64,000 bases of DNA from Nevskia sp. (GTDB lineage Bacteria > Pseudomonadota > Gammaproteobacteria > Nevskiales > Nevskiaceae), in assembly GCA_023229645.1 (NCBI GenBank), contig JALNYU010000012.1, forward strand, positions 1 through 64,000, written 5' to 3'. Within the stretch, counting starts at the first letter, position 1, and each line of letters begins with the position of its first letter. This document shows positions 7,355-16,449 of the stretch, piece by piece. The translations under genes and the position numbers were made by a program. The notes below the pieces were generated by a model. That model did no database searches. It was not told where the DNA came from and saw only the letters and a list, made by a program, of their open reading frames with translations.

Positions 7355-7957
7355 TTATTTTGCCGCGCGCAATATCAGCTGCTGATCCAGCACCGGCAGC
7401 AGTGCGGCGTAGGCCTTCGTTAGCAACTGCGACTGCCCGCGCACGTAGTCGGCAATTGTTGCGTTGACCGGCGCAGCCTCGGCGAAGTTAACCGTGCCGA
7501 GCAACTGCCCGGCTGGCGTAGTCACGGTGAATTCCAACGCCAGCACTGCCTGCGTTGCACCGCGTACTTGGGCGCGCTCAAAGCGGCGCAGCCGGCTGCG
7601 CACGATCAAATCACCGGCGATGCGTGCGCTCGGCGAAAACGCGGCATCCTGGCCGTAGGCGGCGCGCAGCGTGTCGAGTAAATCTGAGCCGAGCATGACC
7701 GCCGGCGATTCGACCCAGCTCTGATAGTTGTACTGCTGATAAACGCCTGCAGCATCAACGTAAATCAGCGGCCGACCGCTGTAGAGGCCGTGGACTTCGA
7801 AAGGCTCAACGATGATCCGCTGTGTTAGCGGCACATGCGCGGGCGGCGGTGCCGCCTGCGCGCGGTAGTAATGCTCGGTCTCGATTGGCGTACCGGCACA
7901 GGCGGCGAGCAGTGCTATCGAAACCGACAACGCGAACCGCAAGGTAATGCGCGTCAT
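7355..7957 (-). CDS. MCE-transporter auxiliary lipoprotein (PqiC/ABC auxiliary type)
   Basis: A 200-residue outer-membrane-type lipoprotein. The signal ends with the lipobox LAAC, Cys20 being the lipidation site. The mature part has the ABC-transport auxiliary (DUF330/PqiC-like) pattern beginning YYRAQ and later VHGLYSGRPLIYVD. In related systems such lipoproteins accept or relay lipids from the MCE ring toward the outer membrane. It overlaps the MCE gene by four bases and is the last gene of the permease-ATPase-MCE-lipoprotein operon. Confidence 0.85.
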   Translation of the reverse strand: MTRITLRFALSVSIALLAACAGTPIETEHYYRAQAAPPPAHVPLTQRIIVEPFEVHGLYSGRPLIYVDAAGVYQQYNYQSWVESPAVMLGSDLLDTLRAAYGQDAAFSPSARIAGDLIVRSRLRRFERAQVRGATQAVLALEFTVTTPAGQLLGTVNFAEAAPVNATIADYVRGQSQLLTKAYAALLPVLDQQLILRAAK

Positions 7958-8919
7958 TTTCCGGCCTCGACTGGATCACGGTCGCGCGGCGGCGTATTCC
8001 GAATAAGCAGCCCCGGATTGTTCCGCAATTGCCGGCTCAGCTCCTGCAAATTACGTGTCGCGGTATCCAGATTCTGTGTGATGGCGTCGGAATGGCGGGA
8101 AAGATTTTCCATCGCCAGACGCAGTTCGCGCACCGCTGCGCGCAGATCTTCGGCGTTGTCGCCGGTTAGATGCTCAAGTGTCGCGCTGGTCTTGGCGAGG
8201 CTGGCCGTAGCCTGATCGGCATTGGCCAAAATATGGTCAACCTGACTCAGCCGCAGCGGCGTGACGACGCTGCTCAACTGACTGCTCAGCTGCGCCAAAC
8301 CGCTGCTCGCGCTGCGCGCATCGCGCAAGATCGCGGGCACGTCCTGCGCGGCGGCCTCGGCGGTGATGTTGGCGTTGCCAATCAAGCGTCGAATATCGTG
8401 ATTCAACAGATCACCAATGGCGCTAATTTGCTTATCGACATTGCTTAGCAACGGCACCAGCGCCTGATTCGTCAGGCGATCAACACTACCCGCAGCGCCG
8501 GTAACCGTTGAAAAAAGATCAACCGTTAAGCCGGGCGTAATGCGGTCCCCTGGTGCAAGCATCGCGCTATTTTTGCCGGCGTTAATCGCAATCGTCTGCG
8601 GTGCTAGCAGGCCGGAACTGGTCGAGCGCGCGATCGAGTCCGTCGGGATTTTCCAGCCGTGGGTAATGGACATATCGACACGAAACTGCACGCGCTCATC
8701 GCCAATCATCGGCGTGATGGCCGTGACCTGCCCCACTTGATAGCCCTCGTAAAATACCTGCGAACCGTATTTCAGGCCGGCGACGTTGCTGTATTGCGTG
8801 TAGTAAATATCAGTGGCGCCGGTGCGGCCAGCGACAATAGCGAGCACGACAACGAGGCTGATCAGGCCGATCAGTACGAAGCCGCCAATGACGGCGAGAT
8901 TGATCCGGGTCGAGGTCAT
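7954..8919 (-). CDS. MCE-domain protein (MlaD-like substrate-binding subunit)
   Basis: A 321-residue protein anchored by one N-terminal helix (about residues 8-30) with a single MCE domain at roughly 36-115, containing the family's YSNVAGLKYGSQVFYEGYQVG block. The remaining 200 residues are Gln/Asn/Ala-rich and look helical, with several heptad-like segments, as in longer MCE proteins of Lin/Mce-type systems; E. coli MlaD has only about 180 residues. It would form a hexameric periplasmic ring on the permease. It overlaps the lipoprotein gene by four bases and is 11 bases after the ATPase gene. Confidence 0.9.
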   Translation of the reverse strand: MTSTRINLAVIGGFVLIGLISLVVVLAIVAGRTGATDIYYTQYSNVAGLKYGSQVFYEGYQVGQVTAITPMIGDERVQFRVDMSITHGWKIPTDSIARSTSSGLLAPQTIAINAGKNSAMLAPGDRITPGLTVDLFSTVTGAAGSVDRLTNQALVPLLSNVDKQISAIGDLLNHDIRRLIGNANITAEAAAQDVPAILRDARSASSGLAQLSSQLSSVVTPLRLSQVDHILANADQATASLAKTSATLEHLTGDNAEDLRAAVRELRLAMENLSRHSDAITQNLDTATRNLQELSRQLRNNPGLLIRNTPPRDRDPVEAGK

Positions 8920-8930
8920 AGCGTGTCAGC

Positions 8931-9752
8931 TTAGCTGTCGCCGTCGAGATCCGCACTCGCGGCGGTCAGGGCGGTTAAAAATGCGTCAGGATTATGTTCT
9001 GGCAAGTCTACTTTGCGCGTTAACAAGGCCTGCACGCGTTCGTTACTGCTGGCGCGAACAGCGGCGACGGTATCGCTAATCAGGATTTCGCCGTGGTCGA
9101 GTACGGTGATTCGATCGGCGATCTTGAACGCGCTCTGCAATTCGTGGGTGACGACGACCAGCGTCACGCCGGTGGCGCGCAGCCGCAGGATAAGTTCGTC
9201 CAGCCCAGCGGCGATGACCGGATCAAGCCCGGCGCTGGGTTCGTCGAGAAACACCACGCGCGGGTCCATGATGATCGCGCGCGCCAAAGCCACGCGCTTG
9301 ATCATGCCGCCGGAAAGTTCTGCCGGCATTAAGTCCTCGGTGCCGGCGAGGTCAACAAAGTCGAGCTTCAACCGCATCATGATTCGCATCGTGTCGACAT
9401 CAAGCTTCGTGTGCTCGCGCAGTGGCAACATGACGTTGCCGCCGACGGTCAGCGACGACAGTAGCGCACCGGATTGAAACGCCACGCCGATTTTTTTGCG
9501 CATGTCCTGCATCGCGCGGCGCGGCGCGGCGACGACATCGACACCGAGCACGCGAATGCTGCCCGCCGTCGGCCGCTGCAAGCCCAGCACGTGGCGCAGC
9601 AATGTCGTCTTGCCCGAGCCCGAGCCGCCCATGATGACCATAACCTCGCCGGGCTCGACGCGCAGGTTGATGTCACGCAGCACCTGTCGCTCGCCGTAGT
9701 GCGCGTCGAGATGCGCCACTTCGACGACTGCACCGGCATCGTTCGCGCTCAT
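8931..9752 (-). CDS. ABC transporter ATPase of the MCE system (MlaF-like)
   Basis: A 273-residue ABC ATPase. Walker A GGSGSGKT (42-49), signature LSGGM (146-150), Walker B VVFLDEP (166-172) and the switch His in VTHELQ (about 203) are intact. The close match to MlaF and the flanking permease and MCE genes show that it powers lipid transport between inner and outer membranes. Direction of transport is not told by sequence. The gene starts four bases before the end of the permease gene. Confidence 0.93.
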   Translation of the reverse strand: MSANDAGAVVEVAHLDAHYGERQVLRDINLRVEPGEVMVIMGGSGSGKTTLLRHVLGLQRPTAGSIRVLGVDVVAAPRRAMQDMRKKIGVAFQSGALLSSLTVGGNVMLPLREHTKLDVDTMRIMMRLKLDFVDLAGTEDLMPAELSGGMIKRVALARAIIMDPRVVFLDEPSAGLDPVIAAGLDELILRLRATGVTLVVVTHELQSAFKIADRITVLDHGEILISDTVAAVRASSNERVQALLTRKVDLPEHNPDAFLTALTAASADLDGDS

Positions 9753-10537
9753 TGCAACACCAGGTAGGCGAATAACATATCGACGATCACGATCGCCGAA
9801 ATACCGTGCACGACAGCGCGCGTCGTCGCCCTGCCAATGCCATCAGCGCCGCCGACCACGCCGATGCCGTTGATGACGCCAACCATCGTGATCAGCACAG
9901 CAAAAATGCCGCTCTTACCGATACCGTGCATCAAGTCGGCAACGCTGATCGCCTGCCGTAATTCGTTGATATAGGCCGTGGCGCTCATGCCGAGCCGCTG
10001 GGTGACATAAAGACCGGCGCCGAACAGACCGACGCAGTCGGCAAACCAAGTCAATAACGGCAACATCAATATCATCGCCAGCAACGCCGGCGCGACTAAA
10101 AACCGTACCGGGTTAATGCCCATGACGGTTAGCGCGTCGATCTCCTGATTAATCGTCATCATGCCGAGCCGAGCCGCTAGCGCGGAACCGCTGCGGCCAG
10201 CCACCAGTACCCCAGTGATCAGCGGCGCGAATTCGCGGGTTACCGACAGGGCCACGCCCAGCGTCACTTTGCTCTCGGCGCCGAAGATGCTGAGCGAATA
10301 AATGCCTTGAATGGCGACCATCGCACCGATTGCCATCGACAGTACAAAAACGATCGGCAGTGCATGAATGCCGGCCTCCATCGCTTGGCTAAGCACGCCA
10401 CTAAAACGCACGGGCTGGCGCTGCGTCGCGCCGAAAAAAGTCCACAGCAGAGATTCTGCGAGTAGTGTCGTCGCCTGGCCGAGCTCGGCTAGGCCGGCAA
10501 CGGCATCGCGACCTAGGTTTTCGGCGAATCGGCGCAT
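9749..10537 (-). CDS. MCE-system permease (MlaE-like)
   Basis: A 262-residue membrane protein of the MlaE family with an N-terminal amphipathic stretch and about five transmembrane helices. Family hallmarks present include the GVLVAGRSGSALAARLGMM segment that contacts the ATPase and the following EIDALTVMGINPVRFLV. It is the first gene of the four-gene operon. The start (MRRFAENLG) follows a 117-base divergent gap shared with the hydrolase gene, which probably holds the promoters; no specific operator is recognised. Confidence 0.92.
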   Translation of the reverse strand: MRRFAENLGRDAVAGLAELGQATTLLAESLLWTFFGATQRQPVRFSGVLSQAMEAGIHALPIVFVLSMAIGAMVAIQGIYSLSIFGAESKVTLGVALSVTREFAPLITGVLVAGRSGSALAARLGMMTINQEIDALTVMGINPVRFLVAPALLAMILMLPLLTWFADCVGLFGAGLYVTQRLGMSATAYINELRQAISVADLMHGIGKSGIFAVLITMVGVINGIGVVGGADGIGRATTRAVVHGISAIVIVDMLFAYLVLQ

Positions 10538-10654
10538 GGAACATCAAGGTGGCGAAAGAGGTTCTGCAGTCTCGCCGGGCTGGGCCGCGCTGACAACAGG
10601 GCAACGCCAAATCAGGCAAACTGGACGGGTGATTTTTTCGCCCCGCCCACCCGT

Positions 10655-11668
10655 ATGACCGCCCCCCAACCTGCCGCCGCCGAGTTTCGGCCGCACCGCC
10701 TGCTGAAAACGCATATGGTGCAGAGCATCTTGGCGACGAAGCGCCCGGCACGCGCGCAGTGGACGAAGCGCGGCAACCGCATGGAAGCGGTCTCGCAGAT
10801 GCACACGCTGGATTGCGGCGCCGGCGTGCGCCTAACCGGCCTTTACGCGCCGCAGCCAGCAGGCACAGCCCCGCGTGGCTTAGCGCTGATGATTCACGGC
10901 TGGGAAGGCAGTCACAATTCGGTTTATTTGTATTCGATGTCGTGCCGGCTCTACCAGGCGGGTTGGAATATCTTTCGGCTGAACCTGCGCGATCACGGCG
11001 ACACCCACCACCTAAACGAAGCGCTGTTCCATTCAGCGCGCATGGCTGAAGTGTTTGGCGCTATCCGCGCCGTGCAGCAGCTGGACGGCCCGAATCGCCT
11101 TGCGGTCATTGGCTTTTCGCTCGGCGGCAATTTCGCGCTGCGCGTCGGTGTGCAGGGTCCGGCAGCAGGGATTCATCCGGAACTATCGATTGGCATTTCG
11201 CCGGTTTTCAACCCTGGCAATACGCTGGCCGCGATTGACCGCGGTCCGCTGGTTTTCAGCCGCTACTTCCGCGATAAATGGCGCAAAACGCTAAAGACCA
11301 AGGCGCAGGCTTGGCCTGGACGCTATGACTTCGCGCCGTATAAAAAGATCGATCGTTTTGTCGAGATCACGCGCCGCTTTGTCACCGACTTCACCGAATA
11401 CGCGCGCTATGAAGACTACCTCGCGGCCTATACCCTAACCCCTGAAATGTTGATGAACGCCGCCTCGCCGGTCGCGGTACTGACGGCGCAGGATGATGCC
11501 ATCATCCCGTTCGAAGATTTTCACGGCCTAACAGCGGCTGGATCTGTCGTCGCGTTCGATGCGCCCAAGCACGGCGGGCACTGCGGCTTCATCGAAAACT
11601 TTGCAATGGAAAGCTGGGCCGAGCGGCGCGTTTTGGCGTTGCTAGGGCAACGCAGTACTGGCGCTTGA
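10655..11668 (+). CDS. YheT-like alpha/beta hydrolase
   Basis: A 337-residue alpha/beta-hydrolase of the YheT/EMB8-type family. It shows an oxyanion segment HGWEGS near residue 81, the nucleophile elbow GFSLGGN with Ser155, and a late HGGHCGF that supplies the catalytic His. A short basic N-terminal region precedes the fold and there is no signal peptide. Members are thought to act on lipid esters, but the substrate of this one is unknown. It is divergent from the MCE operon, which would suit a lipid-related role, though that is inference. Confidence 0.83.
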   Translation: MTAPQPAAAEFRPHRLLKTHMVQSILATKRPARAQWTKRGNRMEAVSQMHTLDCGAGVRLTGLYAPQPAGTAPRGLALMIHGWEGSHNSVYLYSMSCRLYQAGWNIFRLNLRDHGDTHHLNEALFHSARMAEVFGAIRAVQQLDGPNRLAVIGFSLGGNFALRVGVQGPAAGIHPELSIGISPVFNPGNTLAAIDRGPLVFSRYFRDKWRKTLKTKAQAWPGRYDFAPYKKIDRFVEITRRFVTDFTEYARYEDYLAAYTLTPEMLMNAASPVAVLTAQDDAIIPFEDFHGLTAAGSVVAFDAPKHGGHCGFIENFAMESWAERRVLALLGQRSTGA

Positions 11669-11717
11669 TTGCGCGCTCGGTCAATATTTTCAGCCTTAGA
11701 AATTGTCAGGAAAAATT

Positions 11718-11972
11718 GTGGAACTGAATATTTTGTTGCGTAACGTCGTCGATCAGATCTCCGAAAATCAGGAGTGGATCCGTTTAAATTTTGTCGGCAC
11801 GAATGAAGACGTCGCACAAGTCGATCTGTCACCAGCGGATTTACAACGCCTCGTTGCCTATCTCAGCCAAGTCGCCGAAAAATATTCGCTTGCCACGCAG
11901 ATGATGTTCAACGACCCGGAACCGGCACCCGCTGCTGACTTGCCACCGACGGAAACACAGCCGGACGCCTAA
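11718..11972 (+). CDS. Hypothetical 84-residue protein
   Basis: No family recognised. The GTG at 11718 is preferred because AGGA lies six bases upstream; an in-frame TTG at 11703 has none. The protein has a helical appearance up to residue 60, with LSPADLQRLVAYLSQVAEKY as its clearest segment, then an acidic Pro/Ala-rich tail. No cysteines, signal peptide or membrane helix are seen. It lies 49 bases after the hydrolase gene and could be in the same transcript. Confidence 0.55.
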   Translation: MELNILLRNVVDQISENQEWIRLNFVGTNEDVAQVDLSPADLQRLVAYLSQVAEKYSLATQMMFNDPEPAPAADLPPTETQPDA

Positions 11973-11991
11973 TCCGCCGCGTCAGGCGGAA

Positions 11992-12786
11992 TTAAGCCGT
12001 TCGACGGGCGCGTTTTAAGGCAAACGAGAACAGGCGCGGGGCATAGCGCTTAAGCCGCAAATAAGCCAGCTCGCGGCCGCCAACATAAACTTCTTCGTCG
12101 TTTTCGATCACACCGTCCCAGATCTCTTCGGCGCAGCTCTCGGGGCTAATGCCGTTTTCGGTTGAGGCGTCCATGATGTTGTGGGCGCTACCGTCGCCTT
12201 CTAGTGCGTTAGCAGAAATCGGCGTTCGCACATAGCCTGGGTAGATGACGGTAAATTTCAGGCCGTCGCGCCATAGTTCGGCGCGTGCCGCCTCGGTAAA
12301 ACCAGCCAGCGCGTGCTTGGCCGCACTGTAGCCGCTGCGTAACGGCACGCCGATTTTGCCGGCAACACTGCTGATCATGATGATGTGCCCGCCGCCCTGT
12401 TCGCGCATGGTCGGGACAACCGCGCGCGTCAGCGCAACTGGCGCGAAATAGTCCAACTCCATGAGCTTGCGGTAGACATCCATTTGCGTCTCAACCAAGG
12501 CGCTGCGCTGCGACCATCCGGCGTTATTGACAAGAATATTCACCGGCCCAAAAAACGCCGCCGCCGCTTCTGCCGCTGCAGTGGCATCGAAATCAGTTAA
12601 ATCGAGCGGCAGCACGGCGACCTGCTTCGGATAGGCACATAAGCTGCGTACGCGTTCTAGCTCGATTTTTCGTCGCGCGGTCAACACCAATCGTGCGCCA
12701 GCGTGCGCCGCTTGCAATGCCAGCGCTTCACCGATCCCGCTCGACGCGCCGGTAATCCAGACCACCTGGTCTTTGAGTTTGGTCAT
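11992..12786 (-). CDS. Short-chain dehydrogenase/reductase
   Basis: A 264-residue classical SDR. The NAD(P)-binding TGASSGIG (12-19), structural NNAG (87-90), catalytic Ser at 139-140, and YSAAK (Tyr153, Lys157) are all in place. An Arg-rich segment after strand two (TARRK) favours NADPH. The fold resembles DHRS7-type reductases, whose substrates are sterols, retinoids or fatty-acid derivatives; the true substrate is not deducible. It is transcribed alone and diverges from the cytochrome gene. Confidence 0.87.
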   Translation of the reverse strand: MTKLKDQVVWITGASSGIGEALALQAAHAGARLVLTARRKIELERVRSLCAYPKQVAVLPLDLTDFDATAAAEAAAAFFGPVNILVNNAGWSQRSALVETQMDVYRKLMELDYFAPVALTRAVVPTMREQGGGHIIMISSVAGKIGVPLRSGYSAAKHALAGFTEAARAELWRDGLKFTVIYPGYVRTPISANALEGDGSAHNIMDASTENGISPESCAEEIWDGVIENDEEVYVGGRELAYLRLKRYAPRLFSFALKRARRTA

Positions 12787-12864
12787 CCCGAGCCTCCACC
12801 GATCAACGCCAATTGCCGCGGCCTATTGCCCAGCGTAGCTTAAACGTAGCTAAGGAGCCGTGCC

Positions 12865-13455
12865 GTGCCGGAAAAAACTACAGCCGTGCAGCCCTACACC
12901 ATCGTCGCCTGCGTACTGCATTGGCTAAGCGCGGTGCTGATCATCTGCAGCTTCGCGCTAGCCTTTTATATGGTTGATCTCCCGGTCAGCCCGGGCAAAG
13001 TCAAATTGTTCAGCTGGCATAAATGGCTAGGCATCACGGTGCTCGGTGTTGTAAGCCTTCGCTTGTTATGGCGGCTATGTTACCCCCCGCCGCGTCAAGA
13101 TCCACGCGTTCCAGCCTGGCAACAGCGCATCGCAAATGGCTTGTTCTTAGTATTTTATATATTGCTGTTCACCATACCGATCACGGGATGGGTTTATAGT
13201 TCGGCCGCTGGGTATCCGGTTGTATACCTCGGAATAAAGTCGTTACGACTACCGGATCTCGTCGGCAAGGACAGGGAGCTTGCCGCGCTACTGAAGCAAA
13301 TTCATGGAGTCGCGAACTGGACGCTGCTGGGACTGGTCATAGTCCACGCTGGCGCAGCGCTGAAGCACCACTTCTACGACCGAGATGGAGTACTGCACCG
13401 CATGCTACCGATCTTATCCACGCTGGAAGCAAAAAAAGTACAAGGACGACTATGA
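12865..13455 (+). CDS. Cytochrome b561-type membrane protein
   Basis: A 196-residue protein with four predicted transmembrane helices and the heme-ligating histidines of the CybB family: His19 in LHWLSA, His52 in SWHKWLG and histidines near 146 and 160 in IHGVANW and VIVHAGAALKHH. It should transfer electrons between quinol and a periplasmic partner. The GTG start has AAGGAG nearby upstream. Its stop overlaps the next gene (YceI) by four bases, and cytochrome b561-YceI pairs are a recurrent arrangement, which suggests a shared isoprenoid-quinone function. Confidence 0.9.
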   Translation: MPEKTTAVQPYTIVACVLHWLSAVLIICSFALAFYMVDLPVSPGKVKLFSWHKWLGITVLGVVSLRLLWRLCYPPPRQDPRVPAWQQRIANGLFLVFYILLFTIPITGWVYSSAAGYPVVYLGIKSLRLPDLVGKDRELAALLKQIHGVANWTLLGLVIVHAGAALKHHFYDRDGVLHRMLPILSTLEAKKVQGRL

Positions 13456-14015
13456 CCCATATCCACCGTTATGCTGCATTGTTGCCTCTTCTCTTACCGC
13501 TTTCCGGGCCCGCTCACGCGGCAGAAGTTCCGCTCAACCCAACATTGAGTGCGTTAAGCGCCGAATTCGTCCAAATCGGCGTCCCTGTTGTGGCAAATTT
13601 CAAGAAAATTTCCGGTTCCATCAACTACGACCCCGCCAAGCCGGCGGAAGCCACGGCACATTTCGATATCGACACCAGCAGTCTTGATGTCGGCGACGAG
13701 CTCTACAACCTGGAAGTGCGGAAAAAAGATTGGTTCAATACCAGCCAATTTCCGAAAGCCACGCTCGACGCCACCGGCCTCAAACCCTCGGGCAGCAATG
13801 GTCATTTTACAACCACTGCGAAGCTCGTTTTTAAAGGTAAAACTAAGAAAATCGACATCCCCGTCACGGTGAAGACCGACATCCTTAACCTTGTTTTTGA
13901 TGGTACTGTACCGGTTTCGCGCAAGGAGTTTTCCCTCGGCGATCCAGGTTGGAACGAAGTGCTAGAAGATACGGTCATGGTTAAGTTCCATGTCGTAATT
14001 CTCGCACCGCGTTAA
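13452..14015 (+). CDS. YceI-like periplasmic lipocalin-fold protein 1
   Basis: A 187-residue secreted protein with a signal peptide ending near residue 24 (AHA). The mature part is a YceI beta-barrel: INYDPAKPAEATAHFDIDTSS, LDVGDELYNLEVRKKDWFN and the FPKATLDA block are typical. YceI barrels bind polyisoprenoids such as ubiquinone. It is translationally coupled to the preceding cytochrome b561. Its binding ligand here is inferred from the family only. Confidence 0.88.
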   Translation: MTHIHRYAALLPLLLPLSGPAHAAEVPLNPTLSALSAEFVQIGVPVVANFKKISGSINYDPAKPAEATAHFDIDTSSLDVGDELYNLEVRKKDWFNTSQFPKATLDATGLKPSGSNGHFTTTAKLVFKGKTKKIDIPVTVKTDILNLVFDGTVPVSRKEFSLGDPGWNEVLEDTVMVKFHVVILAPR

Positions 14016-14090
14016 CCCGCATGCGGCGGTGCACTTCGGCACCGCCGCGTTTCAGTCCAATCATCTGACCATCCGAACACGGAGCTATTA

Positions 14091-14693
14091 ATGTTCAAGA
14101 AGCAAATTTTGCCGGCAGCGGCTGCAATGCTGTTGACGTTCTCGGCAAGCGCTGCAGTTGATCACTACACGATTGACCCCAGCCACACGTATCCCAGCTT
14201 TCAAGCGGCGCACATCGGCGGCATTTCGTTCTGGCGCGGCAAATTCGACAAAACCAGCGGCACGGTTACGTTGGATCGCGCGGCAAAGTCGGGCTCGATC
14301 AATATCACCGTCGATACGACTTCGATCGACTTCGGCCTGGAAAAAATGAACGAGCATGCCCGCAGCCCGGAATTGTTCGATACCGCCAAATTCCCGACCG
14401 CGGTCTATAAGTCGACCAAGATCAAGTTCGATGGCGAAACCCCCGTTGAAGTGGAAGGCGAGTTCACCTTACACGGCGTGACGAAGCCGTTGACGCTAAA
14501 AGTCAACGCGTTCAAGTGCATCATCAGCCCGTTTACAAAGAAAGAAGTCTGCGGTGCAGATGTCTCCGCCGACCTCGACCGCAGCGATTACGGCATCAGC
14601 TACGGCTTGCCGCAGCCGATCCCGACGGGAAAAGTCACGTTGGCGATTCAAGTTGAAGCCAACAAAGACGATAAGCCGGGCCCGCAGAACTAA
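14091..14693 (+). CDS. YceI-like periplasmic lipocalin-fold protein 2
   Basis: A 200-residue secreted paralogue with signal peptide MFKKQILPAAAAMLL and onward to residue 22. The barrel shows DPSHTYPSFQAAHIGGISFW, then KMNEHARSPELFDTAKFP and FTLHGVTKPL, all strong YceI marks; these are closer to canonical YceI than in the preceding gene. A well-formed ribosome site (CGGAGC) lies upstream. The gene ends just before a strong terminator, closing the cytochrome-YceI-YceI operon. Confidence 0.92.
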   Translation: MFKKQILPAAAAMLLTFSASAAVDHYTIDPSHTYPSFQAAHIGGISFWRGKFDKTSGTVTLDRAAKSGSINITVDTTSIDFGLEKMNEHARSPELFDTAKFPTAVYKSTKIKFDGETPVEVEGEFTLHGVTKPLTLKVNAFKCIISPFTKKEVCGADVSADLDRSDYGISYGLPQPIPTGKVTLAIQVEANKDDKPGPQN

Positions 14694-14713
14694 TTCGCGC
14701 GCTCCGCTGAGAC

Positions 14714-14743
14714 AAAAAAGCCGCGCATTGCGCGGCTTTTTTT
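14714..14743 (+). terminator. Rho-independent terminator after the YceI operon
   Basis: The stem pairs AAAGCCGCGC with GCGCGGCTTT around a short ATT loop, and it is followed by a run of T. The position, 20 bases after the second YceI stop, suits termination of the rightward operon; the A-tract on the left also allows leftward termination of the GST gene. Confidence 0.85.
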
Positions 14744-14798
14744 CGCCTCATGCAGACGACGCTCCGGCTAAACACCCAGCGAAAAGCCCGCGAACAGA

Positions 14799-15485
14799 TT
14801 ATGCCGCCTGCTGCGTAATGTGCTTGAACAGGAACCGCCGTGCTTCCTGGTCCATCTCCGACTTAAACGTGTGCTTATCTTTCAAAGCATTGGCACGAAC
14901 CGCCGCTGGGCGGGCGCTGATTTCATCGAAATGACGCTTCAAATTCGGCAGACGCGACCACGCATCATCCCCGAGCACAAACGGCACGACACGCGCCCAG
15001 CCCCAAACCGCCATATCGACGATTGTGTAGGTATCGCCAAGCATGTAACGGGTCTTACCGAGTTGCGCTTCCAAAATATTGAAATGGCGATTCGCTTCAT
15101 GAATATAGCGATTGATCGCATAAGGCAGCTTTTCCGGCGCAAAATGATTGAAGTGCACCGCTTGGCCAGAGTATGGACCGATGCCAGTCGCAACAAACAT
15201 TAGCCAGGAATACATCTGAGCGCGCGCTGCAGGCGTATTTTCCGGCAGAAAACGCCCGGTTTTTTCGGCCAGATACAGCAGAATCGCATTGCTATCGAAT
15301 ACTTTGGCATCGCCATCGACCAATGCCGGCGTTTTCCCGTTCGGGTTAATCGCGAGGAATTCGGGGCTGAACTGCTCGCCTTTGCGGGTATCGACCGGAA
15401 TCAACTCGTAAGGCAGACCAGACTCTTCAAGGAACAGTGCAATTTTTGCCGGATTAGGCGACGGATGATAGTAAAACTTCAACAT
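14799..15485 (-). CDS. Glutathione S-transferase
   Basis: A 228-residue cytosolic GST. The N-terminal thioredoxin-like domain contains YHPSPNPAKIALFLEE and the glutathione-binding INPNGKTPALVD and DSNAILLYLAEK with cis-Pro and Ser. The C-terminal helical domain follows to residue 210. The Ser/Asn catalytic region of the YghU/Ure2p-like or beta-type classes fits best. It likely detoxifies electrophiles or peroxides. It is transcribed alone. Confidence 0.87.
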   Translation of the reverse strand: MLKFYYHPSPNPAKIALFLEESGLPYELIPVDTRKGEQFSPEFLAINPNGKTPALVDGDAKVFDSNAILLYLAEKTGRFLPENTPAARAQMYSWLMFVATGIGPYSGQAVHFNHFAPEKLPYAINRYIHEANRHFNILEAQLGKTRYMLGDTYTIVDMAVWGWARVVPFVLGDDAWSRLPNLKRHFDEISARPAAVRANALKDKHTFKSEMDQEARRFLFKHITQQAA

Positions 15486-15690
15486 GTTTCAACTCCGTTT
15501 GTGATGTAAATGTGGCACTCAGACCGACCCCCACATGGAGAGTTCTGCCGGTATCCTAACTGCTTCAAAAGATCATTACGCTGCAACTACGATGTCGAGG
15601 AATACTGGTATTGTGCCGATCGGCGTCATACTGACGACGCAACCAAGCTTAGCCCAATTATCATCATCACCTGCGTCGCGGAGTTCAAGC

Positions 15691-16449
15691 GTGGCATCCA
15701 GCTCAGCATCCATACAGATCCGTACGGCACCGGCAGGCCGGGGTGCCGATTGGATCGTTGACGCATTTAGTTTGTTCAAAAATGCGCCCAAACCCTGGCT
15801 GGCGATCTCGGCACTGCTGCTGCTAGCGGCGTATCTCGCCAATCGTCTCGGCAGCGTCGGCTACTTGTTTGGCAATCTCCTTGCGCCAGTGATTACCGGC
15901 GGTATTATCCTTGGCTGCCAAGCACAGCAACGCGGCGAGCCTTTTGAAATCGCCTATCTTTGGCGCGGTTTTTCGAGCCCGCATTTCGGCCGGCTCCTGC
16001 TTATCGGCCTCGCCTGGTTTGGCATGACGTTTATCGCAGTGGCCGTTTTCCTTGCTGTCGTTGGCGGCACGGCGCTTGGCACCGTCATGGCGACGCAGAG
16101 TTTTGAATCGCTGCAGCTTGGAACCACAGCGCTCTACGCGGGCCTGCTGACATTAATCTTGCTCGCCATCGCGGCCGCTGCGGCGTGGTTTGCAGCTCCG
16201 CTTATCGTGTTGTACGGTATGGAACCAATCCCGGCGCTCAAGGCGAGTCTACTCGGCTGCGTCAAAAATCCACTCTCTTTGCTCGTCAATGGCATATTGA
16301 TGGTCATTATTTTGCTGATCGCAATTATCCCGCTCGGGCTCGGGCTGCTCGTTGCAATTCCAATTCTTTTTGCATCTCAGTATTTCGCTCAGCGCGATAT
16401 TTTCGTTGCGGATATAACACCGCAATCGACGGAATCTGCGCAAATCTAG
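15691..16449 (+). CDS. BPSS1780-family membrane protein
   Basis: A 252-residue inner-membrane protein with about six hydrophobic segments beginning around residue 35 (PWLAISALLLLAAYLAN). The N-terminal pattern TAPAGRGADWIVDAFSLFKNAPKPW is the mark of the BPSS1780 family. The GTG at 15691 (MASSSAS) has GGAG seven bases ahead and gives the usual family length; a farther in-frame ATG at 15535 would add 52 residues with no family counterpart. The function of the family is unknown. The stop codon abuts a palindromic element. Confidence 0.75.
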   Translation: MASSSASIQIRTAPAGRGADWIVDAFSLFKNAPKPWLAISALLLLAAYLANRLGSVGYLFGNLLAPVITGGIILGCQAQQRGEPFEIAYLWRGFSSPHFGRLLLIGLAWFGMTFIAVAVFLAVVGGTALGTVMATQSFESLQLGTTALYAGLLTLILLAIAAAAAWFAAPLIVLYGMEPIPALKASLLGCVKNPLSLLVNGILMVIILLIAIIPLGLGLLVAIPILFASQYFAQRDIFVADITPQSTESAQI

